A DNA stretch of 12,438 nucleotides from Thermodesulfobium sp. 4217-1. Its GTDB lineage: Bacteria > Thermodesulfobiota > Thermodesulfobiia > Thermodesulfobiales > Thermodesulfobiaceae. Positions within the stretch are counted from its first letter, which is position 1. Each line of letters opens with the position of its first letter. The stretch spans positions 1 to 12,438 of the forward strand of contig NZ_JBAGBW010000036.1 in assembly GCF_039822205.1 (NCBI RefSeq), in the 5' to 3' direction. Below, piece by piece: positions 1-7,147 of this stretch. The position numbers were made by a program, and so were the translations under genes. The notes under the pieces were generated by a model that saw only the letters and a program-made list of their open reading frames with translations, ran no database searches and had not been told where the DNA came from.

Positions 1-29
1 ATATATCATAGTAAAATTAAATACCAAAT

Positions 30-35
30 GGAGGT
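30..35 (+). promoter_or_regulatory. Ribosome binding site of clpC
   Basis: GGAGGT lies five bases before the ATG at 41, a near-perfect Shine-Dalgarno match that fixes the clpC start. The 40 bases visible upstream show no CtsR or CIRCE operator and no clear promoter, so transcription probably enters from genes to the left. Confidence 0.85.
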
Positions 36-40
36 CTAAA

Positions 41-2479
41 ATGTTTGAAAAGTTTACCGAAAAGGCAGCCAAGGCTATAATCCTTGCTCAGGAAGAAGCC
101 AAGCGCTTGGGCCATAATTTCGTCGGTACTGAACATATACTTTTAGGTCTCTTGGCTGAAGGAACAGGCATTGCAAACAAGGTTATAAATTCTATGGATA
201 TAGAACCACAAGATATAAGACGTGAAGTAGAAAGACTGATAGGCCGCGGCGGCGGCACGCTTATATCGGAAATACCATTCACGCCAAGAGCCAAAAGAGT
301 ACTGGAGCTTTCATGGGAAGAAGCAAGGCTTCTAGGCCATAATCACATAGGCACTGAGCATATACTTCTCGGTCTTCTTAGAGAGGGAGATGGCATTGGA
401 GCAAGAGTTCTAAAATCGTTTGGCCTGGATATAGGAAAAGTTAGAAGCCAGATTATACAAATAATATCTGGCGGATCAGTGATTAAAAGCAAAGAATCAA
501 GCCGTACTCCACTCCTGAATGAGTTTGGAAGAGATCTTACGGCCCTTGCACGAGAAAAAAAGTTAGATCCTGTAATAGGAAGAGATAAAGAAATAAAAAG
601 ACTAATACAGATAATGTGCAGGAGAACGAAAAACAATCCTGTACTTATCGGAGATCCAGGTGTAGGCAAAACTGCAATAGTTGAAGGCCTAGCCCAATCA
701 ATAGTTGATGGCGGTGTCCCGCTTTTACTAAGGAAGAAACGTTTAATCTCCCTTGATCTTGGATTACTAATAGCAGGCACGAAATATCGCGGAGAATTCG
801 AGGATAGACTTAAGAAAATAACAGAAGAAATAAGAAGCTCTGGAAACATAATACTCTTTATCGATGAGTTGCACACAATAGTTGGGGCTGGTGCTGCCGA
901 GGGAGCGGTAGATGCTGCCAACATACTCAAGCCCGCTCTTGCAAGGGGTGAAATCCAATGTATCGGAGCAACGACTGTTGAAGACTATAGAAAGCATCTC
1001 GAAAAGGATGCGGGGCTCGAGAGAAGATTCCATCCCATACAGGTCGAAGAGCCAACCCAAGAGGAAGCAATTCAAATATTAATGGGCCTAAGAGAAAGAT
1101 ATGAAACGCATCACGGAGTAAAAATTTCCGAAGATGCAATTATGTCATCAGTAAAACTCGCCAAAAGATATATTTCTGACAGATTTCTGCCAGACAAGGC
1201 GATAGACGTTCTTGACGAGGCATCTGCAAAAGTAAAGCTAAAAGAGCCTGCCATATCAGATGCATGGAAAGACCTTTACAAACAATTGGAATATGTAATT
1301 GCAGAAAAAGAAAGCGTCATAAGAATGCAAGATTTTGAAAAGGCTGCGATCTTAAGAGACGATGAACAAAAAATAAGAGATGAAATATCTACTTTTAATA
1401 ACCAGGAAATAGACGATACCCTGGAGGCCAAGATAGTAACCGAAGAAGATATCGCAGAAATAGTTAGCGAATGGACGGGAGTAGAGTTAAAGAAACTTAC
1501 CGAGTCTGAAATGAAGAAGCTGTTGAACCTTGAAAATGCTCTTCATAAGAGAATAGTTGCTCAGGATGAGGCCGTAAGATCAATTGCAAAAACACTAAGA
1601 AGAACAAGGGCGGGTCTCCAGGATCCCAAAAAGCCCTTAGGATCTTTTTTGTTCTTGGGGCCAACCGGAGTAGGAAAGACTGAGCTTGCAAAAACACTTG
1701 CCGAATACCTTTTCGGAAGTGAAGAATCGCTATTGAGATTTGATATGTCAGAATATATGGAAAAGCACACAGTATCGCGTTTGGTTGGAGCTCCTCCTGG
1801 ATACGTTGGCTACACCGAAGGTGGCCAGCTTACTGATGCCGTCAGGAGAAAGCCCTCATCTGTCATTTTGTTTGACGAGATAGAAAAGGCTCACCCCGAT
1901 GTGTTTAACCTCTTGTTACAGATATTAGATGACGGAAGATTGACTGATGGAAAGGGCAGAACGGTCAATTTCAAGAATACAATTCTTATTATGACCTCTA
2001 ACCTTGGAACACACATGCTAAAAGAGGGCTCACCCGGATTTTTAGCATCCTCAAACGCACTTGATTACGAAAAACTGAAAAGTCAAATTCAAAAAGAACT
2101 CAAGGATACCTTTAGACCAGAATTTTTAAACAGAATAGATGAAATAATAATATTCAGCTCTCTTTCACAGCCAGACATGCTCAATATAACAGAAAAAATA
2201 TTAGAAAATGTAAAGGACAAGCTGAAGGTAAACCTGATAGACATATCTTTCTCTGAAAAGGCTATAGAACAATTAGCCAAAGAGGGCTTTGACCCAAAGT
2301 TTGGAGCCAGACCACTAAAAAGACTAATCCAAAAGAGAATAGAAGACCCGATAGCTGACAAGATCATAGAAGGCTCAATTAGAGCAAACGATAGCATAGA
2401 AGTCGACCATAACTCAACTGAGTTTGTATTTAAAAATATACAAGAGCTTGTACCAGCGAGGAGCTGCAATAGCAAATAA
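41..2479 (+). CDS. clpC: ATP-dependent Clp protease ATPase subunit ClpC
   Basis: ClpC is a cytoplasmic hexameric AAA+ unfoldase that threads misfolded, damaged or regulatory proteins into the ClpP peptidase. At 812 residues it has the usual family length. Two Clp-N repeats fill about residues 1-145. The first AAA+ module has Walker A GDPGVGKT (204-211), Walker B LFIDE (272-276) and arginines 328-329. A UVR/M-domain coiled coil (about 410-450) marks ClpC rather than ClpB or ClpA. The second AAA+ module has Walker A GPTGVGKT (540-547), Walker B ILFDE (609-613) and a C-terminal small domain with FGARPLKR. The ClpP-docking loop (about 660-668) reads PGF (665-667), where family members have a hydrophobic residue before GF. 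The start is fixed by GGAGGT. The 3' end overlaps radA. McsB or MecA would be the expected adaptors, but neither is in view. Confidence 0.97.
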   Translation: MFEKFTEKAAKAIILAQEEAKRLGHNFVGTEHILLGLLAEGTGIANKVINSMDIEPQDIRREVERLIGRGGGTLISEIPFTPRAKRVLELSWEEARLLGHNHIGTEHILLGLLREGDGIGARVLKSFGLDIGKVRSQIIQIISGGSVIKSKESSRTPLLNEFGRDLTALAREKKLDPVIGRDKEIKRLIQIMCRRTKNNPVLIGDPGVGKTAIVEGLAQSIVDGGVPLLLRKKRLISLDLGLLIAGTKYRGEFEDRLKKITEEIRSSGNIILFIDELHTIVGAGAAEGAVDAANILKPALARGEIQCIGATTVEDYRKHLEKDAGLERRFHPIQVEEPTQEEAIQILMGLRERYETHHGVKISEDAIMSSVKLAKRYISDRFLPDKAIDVLDEASAKVKLKEPAISDAWKDLYKQLEYVIAEKESVIRMQDFEKAAILRDDEQKIRDEISTFNNQEIDDTLEAKIVTEEDIAEIVSEWTGVELKKLTESEMKKLLNLENALHKRIVAQDEAVRSIAKTLRRTRAGLQDPKKPLGSFLFLGPTGVGKTELAKTLAEYLFGSEESLLRFDMSEYMEKHTVSRLVGAPPGYVGYTEGGQLTDAVRRKPSSVILFDEIEKAHPDVFNLLLQILDDGRLTDGKGRTVNFKNTILIMTSNLGTHMLKEGSPGFLASSNALDYEKLKSQIQKELKDTFRPEFLNRIDEIIIFSSLSQPDMLNITEKILENVKDKLKVNLIDISFSEKAIEQLAKEGFDPKFGARPLKRLIQKRIEDPIADKIIEGSIRANDSIEVDHNSTEFVFKNIQELVPARSCNSK
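2459..2471 (+). promoter_or_regulatory. Ribosome binding site and probable ATA start codon of radA
   Basis: AGGAG at 2459-2463 is followed by five bases and then the in-frame codon ATA at 2469. The next residues read [14 protein letters not shown], which matches the usual RadA opening (M-A-K-rich, then F-x-C-x-x-C-G). The only conventional in-frame starts upstream are TTG at 2424 and 2448. Neither has a Shine-Dalgarno sequence, and both add an atypical N-terminal extension. Confidence 0.55.
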
Positions 2480-3818
2480 AAATAAAAATAATTTCATATG
2501 TACAGAATGTGGATTTGAATCTGCTGTCTGGAAGGGGCAATGTCCAATATGTAGTTCTTGGAATAGCTTTCAATCAAAAGACGACATATTGGAAAAAGAA
2601 AGTGTTCTTCAGTTAGATGATTTAGTTTATGTTGAAGAAGAGAGATTGACATTTGAGTTACCCGATCTAAATGATATTTTTGGTGGCGGAGTTGTTAAAG
2701 GCTCCGTCACATTGCTTTCTGGAGAGCCAGGCATTGGAAAGTCAACCTTAGCTCTTCAAATGGCAAATCAAATTTCGAATCGATATCAAGAAGTCCTATA
2801 CATATCAAGCGAAGAATCTGCAAACCAGGTGGCATCCAGAGCAAAAAGATTGAACCTAAATGAGAAAAATTTAAAATTCCTTTCCTGCTCCGATCTAAAC
2901 AAGATACTTAAAACAGTGAAAAATTATAATTTTTCTATGATTGTAATTGATTCTATACAAATGCTTTATGATTCTGAAGAGGCCTCGTCTTTGGGATCTC
3001 CCTCCCAGATGAAACAATGCGCATCAAAAATAAACTTGTTTTCCAAGCAAACAAATACCCCTTTTTTATTAATTGGTCACATAAATAAAGAAGGCTCAAT
3101 TGCAGGCCCAAAATTTATTGAGCACTTGGTTGACAGCGTCTTGTTCTTTCAGGGAGACAGGTCTTCTACCACAAGAACCCTTAGGTCTTTAAAAAACCGT
3201 TTTGGATCGACGAATGAATTAATTATTTTTGAGATGAAGGAAGAGGGTCTAATAAAACCCAAAAATATCTCAGAGCTAATTTTAAAAAATAGCGATCTCT
3301 CAGGAACTTCTTTTTGTATAACCATGGAAGGCTCCAGGCCTCTTCTTGTACAAGTTGAGTCTCTTGTTAACCAATCCTTCAAAACTAACTCAACTAGGCT
3401 CTCTCACGGCATAAACTTTAATCACTTCATGCTAATAGTAGCAATTTTAGAGAAACATCTAAATATGAAACTGTACGATAAGGATATCTACATAAACATA
3501 ACTGGCGGTATCACAACAGAAGACAGAGGTATAGATCTTGCAATTGCAGTATCATTAATTTCATCTTATTATGATATCATTATTCCAAAGAGTACACTTT
3601 TTATAGGAGAATGCTCTTTATCTGGAGAAGTAAGAGCTGTATATAATATTGAAAAAAGACTTTTAGAGGCATCAAAAATTGGTATCAAAAAGGTCTTTGC
3701 GCCTGACATAAAGACAAAAGTTAAAGATTTAGATTTGAATGAAATAAAAAAACTAAAAGATTTAACAGATTGGATAAAAGAATGGAAAACTCAGTATTCA
3801 AAAGAAAAGATTGGTTAA
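2469..3818 (+). CDS. radA: DNA repair protein RadA (Sms)
   Basis: RadA is a RecA-like hexameric ATPase that drives branch migration and processes recombination intermediates in homologous recombination and repair. Numbered from the ATA start (449 residues, normal length), a C4 zinc finger uses Cys 11, 14, 25 and 28. The RecA-like core has Walker A GEPGIGKS (85-92), Walker B around VIDS (159-162) and the RadA-specific KNRFG motif (242-246). The segment [12 protein letters not shown] (203-214) is also typical. The C-terminal Lon-like domain (about 290-440) includes DIYINITGG and [12 protein letters not shown]; it serves as a structural DNA-binding domain in RadA, not as a protease. The gene overlaps the clpC 3' end by 11 bases and runs 37 bases into disA. 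If ATA is not used, the start would be TTG 2448 or TTG 2424, giving up to 464 residues. Confidence 0.95.
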   Translation: MANKNKNNFICTECGFESAVWKGQCPICSSWNSFQSKDDILEKESVLQLDDLVYVEEERLTFELPDLNDIFGGGVVKGSVTLLSGEPGIGKSTLALQMANQISNRYQEVLYISSEESANQVASRAKRLNLNEKNLKFLSCSDLNKILKTVKNYNFSMIVIDSIQMLYDSEEASSLGSPSQMKQCASKINLFSKQTNTPFLLIGHINKEGSIAGPKFIEHLVDSVLFFQGDRSSTTRTLRSLKNRFGSTNELIIFEMKEEGLIKPKNISELILKNSDLSGTSFCITMEGSRPLLVQVESLVNQSFKTNSTRLSHGINFNHFMLIVAILEKHLNMKLYDKDIYINITGGITTEDRGIDLAIAVSLISSYYDIIIPKSTLFIGECSLSGEVRAVYNIEKRLLEASKIGIKKVFAPDIKTKVKDLDLNEIKKLKDLTDWIKEWKTQYSKEKIG

Positions 3819-4867
3819 AATCTCTAAAATTGATTTCACCTGGAAACCCATTAAGAGATGGTGTGGACCTAATCCTTGATGCCAGAGGAGGTGCGCTTAT
3901 TGTTGTAGGCAGTCCAGAAAAAACCCTGCCAATAACAGTTGGAGGCTTTCCTCTCGAAATAGAATTTACTCCTGCCAGATTATTTGAATTGTCAAAGATG
4001 GATGGAGCCATAATACTAAATGCTGACGCAAAAACGATATTAAGGGCAAACGCACTCCTTATACCAAATCCAAACATACCATCTGTAAACACTGGGTCAA
4101 GACACCAGGCGGCAGAAAGGTTTGCAAAGCAAACAGGCGAATTGATAATAGCGATCTCAGAAAGAAGAGGTGTGGTGACTCTATATAAAGGAGATGTAAC
4201 ATATCCTTTGAAAAGCAGCGCATCTATTGTGGGGCGCGCAAATCAAGCACTCACCACGCTTGATAGCTACAAACAAGTTTTTAATCGCTCGCTCGAACAC
4301 CTATCTGTCCTTGAGTTCACAGACAGCGTTACAGCATCAGATATCGCAAATATCATCACCAGATCTGAAATGCTAAAATTTATTGAAGAAGAGATAGAAA
4401 CATATATTATACAGCTTGGCAAAGACGGTCTCTTAACGAAATGGCAATTGCTCGAACTCATGTCCGAAGTTAAAGAAACCGAGGTTTTAATTCTAAAAGA
4501 CTACCTCAACGAAGAAAAATTAACAGATATAACAAAATTACTTGAAAATTTAAAACAGCTTAAGTCTGAACAAGACATATTAGATCAGATTGTAGTAATG
4601 AAACATCTTGGTTTCAACAATCCAGACCAACCTTTAACTCCAAAGGGTTATAGAGTATTAGGAAATGTGCCTAGGCTGCCATCGGCAATTGTAGAGAAGT
4701 TGATTGTAAATTATAAAAACTTGAACAACTTGTTGGAAGCAAAAGAAGAAGATCTCGACAAGCTCGAAGGTGTAGGCAAGATTAGAGCACATCAGGTTGT
4801 AAGCTGTCTATCAAGGATGAAAGAAGTTACAAAGATATCTTCTTCAAGAGATATCAAAAAGAATTAA
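3782..4867 (+). CDS. disA: Diadenylate cyclase / DNA integrity scanning protein DisA
   Basis: DisA scans DNA and makes cyclic di-AMP from two ATP, lowering synthesis at branched DNA such as stalled forks. RadA is a known partner, which fits its position just upstream. The protein has 361 residues, the family norm. The N-terminal DAC domain (about 1-145) carries DGA at 74-76 and PITVGGFPL at 50-58. The second catalytic motif, normally RHRTAER, reads RHQAAER (107-113): the third motif residue is Gln and the Thr is Ala. A helical linker spans about 150-285. A C-terminal helix-hairpin-helix DNA-binding domain spans about 285-350, with LPSAIVEKLI (299-308) and GVGKIRA (330-336). ATG 3782 is preferred over TTG 3770, which adds four residues; neither has a strong ribosome binding site, so coupling to radA is likely. 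Family membership is certain, but full catalytic activity is not. Confidence 0.93.
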   Translation: MENSVFKRKDWLKSLKLISPGNPLRDGVDLILDARGGALIVVGSPEKTLPITVGGFPLEIEFTPARLFELSKMDGAIILNADAKTILRANALLIPNPNIPSVNTGSRHQAAERFAKQTGELIIAISERRGVVTLYKGDVTYPLKSSASIVGRANQALTTLDSYKQVFNRSLEHLSVLEFTDSVTASDIANIITRSEMLKFIEEEIETYIIQLGKDGLLTKWQLLELMSEVKETEVLILKDYLNEEKLTDITKLLENLKQLKSEQDILDQIVVMKHLGFNNPDQPLTPKGYRVLGNVPRLPSAIVEKLIVNYKNLNNLLEAKEEDLDKLEGVGKIRAHQVVSCLSRMKEVTKISSSRDIKKN

Positions 4868-4876
4868 CAAGCCAAG

Positions 4877-6022
4877 ATGAAAAAAACCATAGTTCTTTTA
4901 TGTCTCGCTTGTATCTACCTAACATTTTTTTTGGTGCGCGATGCACTATGCGACCAACCTTCCCAAACCTATGAGGAAGCAAGAGTAATTTCTGTTTCAA
5001 AAGAGCCGAACAAAGATAATCCAAACCTTGAAATATTGCAGACCAAGATCGAACTTATTACCGGGGTCTTTAAGGATAAAGAGTTTACCACAGAATACGT
5101 TCACCAGATTGGCTCACCTTACGACTTAAAACTGTCACCGGATGAAAGAGTGATAGTTTATCAGCAGATAAGATCGGACAACGAACCGACATTTTTTATT
5201 TCAGATATTGCCAGATACAATAAATACCCATGGCTCCTTTTAATATTTTTTATTTTAATTTTTATTGCAAGCGGTTTAAGAGGAATATATATGATGATAG
5301 GGCTATTTGGCTTTATGTTCTTAATATGGCTTTGGCTAATACCGGCAGTAATTACAAATCTAAACATCCTTGTCGTCACCATTGCAGTCTTGTTTATAGG
5401 CGTCGTGATACAAACAATATTGATCTGTGGTTTTTCCCAAAAATCTTTATCTGCAATTATAGGCACTATTTCTGGCATCATTGTCGCATCTGTTTTTTCT
5501 TATTATCTTAATAGTTTCTTGAACATCACAGGGATGATAAGCGAGGAAGGATTATTCTTGAAAAATATTAGCTTGAACATTAATTTTACAAATCTTTTAT
5601 CATCTGCAATGATAATTGGTTCTTCTGGAGCGGCGATAAAGTTATCGACAGGCATTGCCTCTACGGCAGAACAGTATAAAATGCTCTTTCCTACTTCAAA
5701 TTGGAGAGAAATTTTTAACTCTTCTTTCCAATCAGGAAGAGAAAGCTTGCCAGAATTGCTGCAGACTCTCTACCTTGCTTACATTGGATGTTACCTGCCC
5801 TTAATACTTTTAGTATCAATACAGGGACCGACTCTTTCATGGTTTAGGGTATTTAGTCTTGAGGTGGTAGCTACAGAAATTGCAAGGTCATTTATAGCAA
5901 TAATAGTGCTCTTTATAACTCTACCTGTAACGTCATTTCTTATATCAAGATTTTTATCTTCTAATTTTGTTTTAAATCTATTTTTAAAAATAGTAGGTAA
6001 AATTCTAATATTAAAAAGGTGA
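4877..6022 (+). CDS. YibE/F-family multi-pass membrane protein
   Basis: This matches the YibE/F-like family, whose biochemical role is poorly defined. The 381 residues begin with a signal peptide or signal anchor (about 3-20). An extracytoplasmic beta-rich stretch (about 30-115) follows, then about seven membrane spans: roughly 117-133, 137-158, 163-183, 189-213, 236-255, 295-314 and 331-356. Family hallmarks are the LLLIFFILIF-SGLRG entry into the first core helix, SQKSLSAIIGTISG after the third, and TLYLAYIGCYLPL near residue 297. Two polar positions I recall as conserved have changed. The GAxxD-type turn is GAAIK (251-255), and the GRD before the late helix is GRE (287-289). It starts 9 bases after disA, so it is probably cotranscribed, but the upstream bases show no good ribosome binding site. 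A link to DNA repair is not implied by the protein itself. Confidence 0.8.
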   Translation: MKKTIVLLCLACIYLTFFLVRDALCDQPSQTYEEARVISVSKEPNKDNPNLEILQTKIELITGVFKDKEFTTEYVHQIGSPYDLKLSPDERVIVYQQIRSDNEPTFFISDIARYNKYPWLLLIFFILIFIASGLRGIYMMIGLFGFMFLIWLWLIPAVITNLNILVVTIAVLFIGVVIQTILICGFSQKSLSAIIGTISGIIVASVFSYYLNSFLNITGMISEEGLFLKNISLNINFTNLLSSAMIIGSSGAAIKLSTGIASTAEQYKMLFPTSNWREIFNSSFQSGRESLPELLQTLYLAYIGCYLPLILLVSIQGPTLSWFRVFSLEVVATEIARSFIAIIVLFITLPVTSFLISRFLSSNFVLNLFLKIVGKILILKR

Positions 6023-6087
6023 TGCAATCATCTGTTAATGTTAAAATAGATTGAGCGTTGCTATTTTCAGGCTAACAATATTGCATC
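6021..6087 (+). repeat. Long imperfect inverted repeat (RNA hairpin) at the 3' end of the YibE/F gene
   Basis: GATGCAAT (6021-6028) pairs with ATTGCATC (6080-6087). Inside it GTTA (6034-6037) pairs with TAAC (6073-6076), and AAAATAG (6043-6049) pairs with CTATTTT (6061-6067) around an 11-base loop. The result is a 19-pair segmented stem whose 5' arm overlaps the TGA stop of the upstream gene. It is followed only by TAATTTTC, a weak T-run, so it is at best a poor intrinsic terminator. It may instead be an mRNA 3'-end stabiliser or processing site. The rest of 6088-6139 shows nothing recognisable. Confidence 0.5.
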
Positions 6088-6139
6088 TAATTTTCAAAAG
6101 TAGTGAATTAACTAAACAGAAAACGCAAGGGTATCTAGA

Positions 6140-6148
6140 TGTTATAAT
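6140..6148 (+). promoter_or_regulatory. Extended -10 promoter for the secreted-protein gene
   Basis: TGTTATAAT is a perfect extended -10 element (TG-N-TATAAT). No convincing -35 sits 16-18 bases upstream, which such promoters do not need. Transcription would begin near 6155, giving a leader of about 59 bases before the ATG at 6214. Confidence 0.5.
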
Positions 6149-6152
6149 GTGG

Positions 6153-6179
6153 TTGTAATAATTTACAATAACATATAAT
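6153..6179 (+). promoter_or_regulatory. Alternative promoter candidate, TTGTAA / TATAAT
   Basis: A second perfect TATAAT (6174-6179) follows TTGTAA (6153-6158), but the spacer is only 15 bases. Either this or the extended -10 just upstream could serve the gene at 6214. The region is very AT-rich, so a chance match is possible. Confidence 0.3.
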
Positions 6180-6201
6180 ATATATAAAAATCAGAAATAT
6201 T

Positions 6202-6207
6202 AGGAGG
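6202..6207 (+). promoter_or_regulatory. Ribosome binding site of the secreted-protein gene
   Basis: AGGAGG sits six bases before the ATG at 6214 and fixes the start. It is one of the two strongest ribosome binding sites in the window, the other being that of clpC, and suggests efficient translation of this small gene. Confidence 0.85.
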
Positions 6208-6213
6208 AGTTCT

Positions 6214-6648
6214 ATGAAAAGTTACACATCAATAATAATAATGTTTTTATTCGTAACCACTTTATTCATATCTAACGCAAGGGCTTTTGAACTGCCTTTT
6301 TTCAAAAAAAGCAACAAAGCAAAAATAGAAAAAATCACCCCTGCTCAACTTTCTGAAACAGGTTTTTTTGGTTTTGTGATCAGCAAAGAATCTTTTGACC
6401 CAATACCAAATGCAACGATAAAATTTAACAATGAGCAAACAACATCATCCGATAGAGGTTACTTTAGCGTACAGGGGTTAAAGCCAGGAAAGTACAAACT
6501 CTTCGTCTCTGCTGCTGGCTTTAAGCCTTTGAAAAGAACTATTGAGGTAAAAGCGGGCACCTACAATCAAATAGACTCATTTGAACTCAACCCTATCCCA
6601 AAGAAGACCAACAAAAAGAAAAAGAAATTCCTATTCTTCACGTTTTAA
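6214..6648 (+). CDS. Small secreted protein with a carboxypeptidase-regulatory-like beta-sandwich domain
   Basis: The 144-residue product begins with a clear Sec signal peptide: MKSY, a hydrophobic core at about 5-20, and likely cleavage after NARA at 24. Residues about 51-125 fit the carboxypeptidase-regulatory-like fold. They have GFVISKESFDPIPNATI, then TSSDRGYFSVQGLKPGKYKL, then SAAGFKPLKRTIEV, the usual order of 'variation plus default plus Gly-Leu-Pro-Gly-x-Tyr' strands. Such domains are non-enzymatic extracytoplasmic modules that bind or display other partners. The C-terminus is odd: a run of lysines (130-138) followed by FLFFTF, which could associate with the membrane or anionic polymers. 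The gene stands alone between two hairpins with its own promoter and strong ribosome binding site. Its specific function is unknown. Confidence 0.75.
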   Translation: MKSYTSIIIMFLFVTTLFISNARAFELPFFKKSNKAKIEKITPAQLSETGFFGFVISKESFDPIPNATIKFNNEQTTSSDRGYFSVQGLKPGKYKLFVSAAGFKPLKRTIEVKAGTYNQIDSFELNPIPKKTNKKKKKFLFFTF

Positions 6649-6696
6649 GCTCGATGCAATTATAAATTAAACGGGATTAACTTATAATTGCAAGCT
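6648..6696 (+). terminator. Stem-loop after the secreted-protein gene, possible terminator
   Basis: An 11-base perfect inverted repeat, TGCAATTATAA (6655-6665) with TTATAATTGCA (6682-6692), is extended outward by AGCT/AGCT (6648-6651 with 6693-6696) across a three-base bulge. It is extended inward by TTAA/TTAA (6667-6670 with 6677-6680). The stem begins at the last base of the stop codon. T-runs follow at 6710-6714 and 6722-6727, inside a short direct repeat (AAATCTTTTT at 6705 and 6717). They are 13 or more bases away, so it is not a textbook intrinsic terminator. Confidence 0.45.
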
Positions 6697-6770
6697 ATAG
6701 TCGTAAATCTTTTTCAAAATCTTTTTTATTAAATTTGATAACACAAAATAAGTAATAATTTTAATTGTGT

Positions 6771-6799
6771 TTGAAAGTTTTAAGCTTTTAAAATATAAA
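6771..6799 (+). promoter_or_regulatory. Promoter for tRNA-Ser and the polyphosphate operon
   Basis: TTGAAA (6771-6776) and TATAAA (6794-6799) are separated by exactly 17 bases, each one mismatch from the sigma-A consensus. The predicted start near 6806 leaves a short leader before the tRNA at 6818. No other promoter is evident before the genes downstream. Confidence 0.6.
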
Positions 6800-6817
6800 T
6801 TTCAGTTTAAATTTTGT

Positions 6818-6909
6818 GGAGAGGTGTCCGAGTGGCCGAAGGAGACCGCCTCGAAAGCGGTTAGCTGATTAATTTCGGCTCGTGGGTTCAAATCCCACCC
6901 TCTCCGCCA
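6818..6909 (+). tRNA. tRNA-Ser (anticodon CGA)
   Basis: The 92-base gene folds completely. The acceptor stem pairs GGAGAGG (6818-6824) with CCTCTCC (6899-6905), followed by discriminator G and an encoded CCA. The anticodon stem ACCGC/GCGGT encloses CT-CGA-AA, with the anticodon at 6852-6854 reading UCG. A long variable arm, AGCTGA (6863-6868) with TCGGCT (6875-6880), marks it as class II serine tRNA. The T-arm is GTGGG-TTCAAAT-CCCAC (6882-6898). No terminator separates it from the next gene, so it probably heads a tRNA-mRNA transcript and is released by tRNA end processing. Confidence 0.96.
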
Positions 6910-6935
6910 AAAAAATATTACAAGAGGTGTTGTTC

Positions 6936-7142
6936 TTGAGACAGAATAGAAATGTTGATTTTTTTCTTTTAGGAACGCTGACAGGAAGCTTGGCTTTTTT
7001 TATCGTCTCTTTTATGCTTTGCTCAGGGAAGCTCGATGTTAGCCTTCAGCCCGAAACAATTAACTCAAAAAATAGAGATCCCAAAGATCTATTAAAAAAC
7101 ATTGACTCACGGCTAAAGGAACTTGAAAAAGAAAAGCTTTAA
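6936..7142 (+). CDS. Small single-span membrane protein, function unknown
   Basis: The likely start is TTG at 6936, because GAGGTG (6924-6929) lies six bases upstream. In-frame starts further left fall on this binding site or inside the tRNA. The 68-residue product has a short charged N-terminus, one hydrophobic span at about 9-28 (DFFLLGTLTGSLAFFIVSF) and a 40-residue polar tail. The tail ends in a helical, coiled-coil-like stretch rich in Lys, Glu and Leu. The layout recalls YtxH-like small membrane proteins, but I cannot assign it to a family. It lies 27 bases after the tRNA and 5 bases before the first Ppx/GppA gene, so it may tether or regulate a polyphosphate enzyme at the membrane. That role is inference from position only. 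Confidence 0.6.
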   Translation: MRQNRNVDFFLLGTLTGSLAFFIVSFMLCSGKLDVSLQPETINSKNRDPKDLLKNIDSRLKELEKEKL

Positions 7143-7147
7143 CACCC

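Noticed and set aside
1-40. A CtsR or CIRCE operator before clpC
   Set aside because: No direct heptad repeat or long inverted repeat is visible in the 40 bases available; a site could lie further left.
343-930. A 195-residue open frame on the - strand inside clpC
   Set aside because: It is antisense to well-conserved ClpC motifs, has low-complexity Ser/Pro/Ile-rich composition and matches no family; it is a by-product of clpC codon use.
3770-3781. TTG 3770 as the disA start
   Set aside because: It adds only four residues with no better binding site; ATG 3782 gives the normal length and N-terminus.
5230-5511. A 93-residue + strand frame inside the YibE/F gene
   Set aside because: It lies in another frame of a clear membrane protein and has no ribosome binding site or recognisable domain.
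6735-6771. AACACAA (6740-6746) and TTGTGTT (6765-6771) inverted repeat, and TTGATA as an alternative -35
   Set aside because: The seven-base arms stand alone with no inner pairing and no T-run, and the -10 position after TTGATA is poor; likely chance in AT-rich sequence.
6882-6935. An upstream GTG start for the small membrane protein
   Set aside because: It would place the N-terminus inside the T-arm of tRNA-Ser; the GAGGTG site fits TTG 6936 instead.
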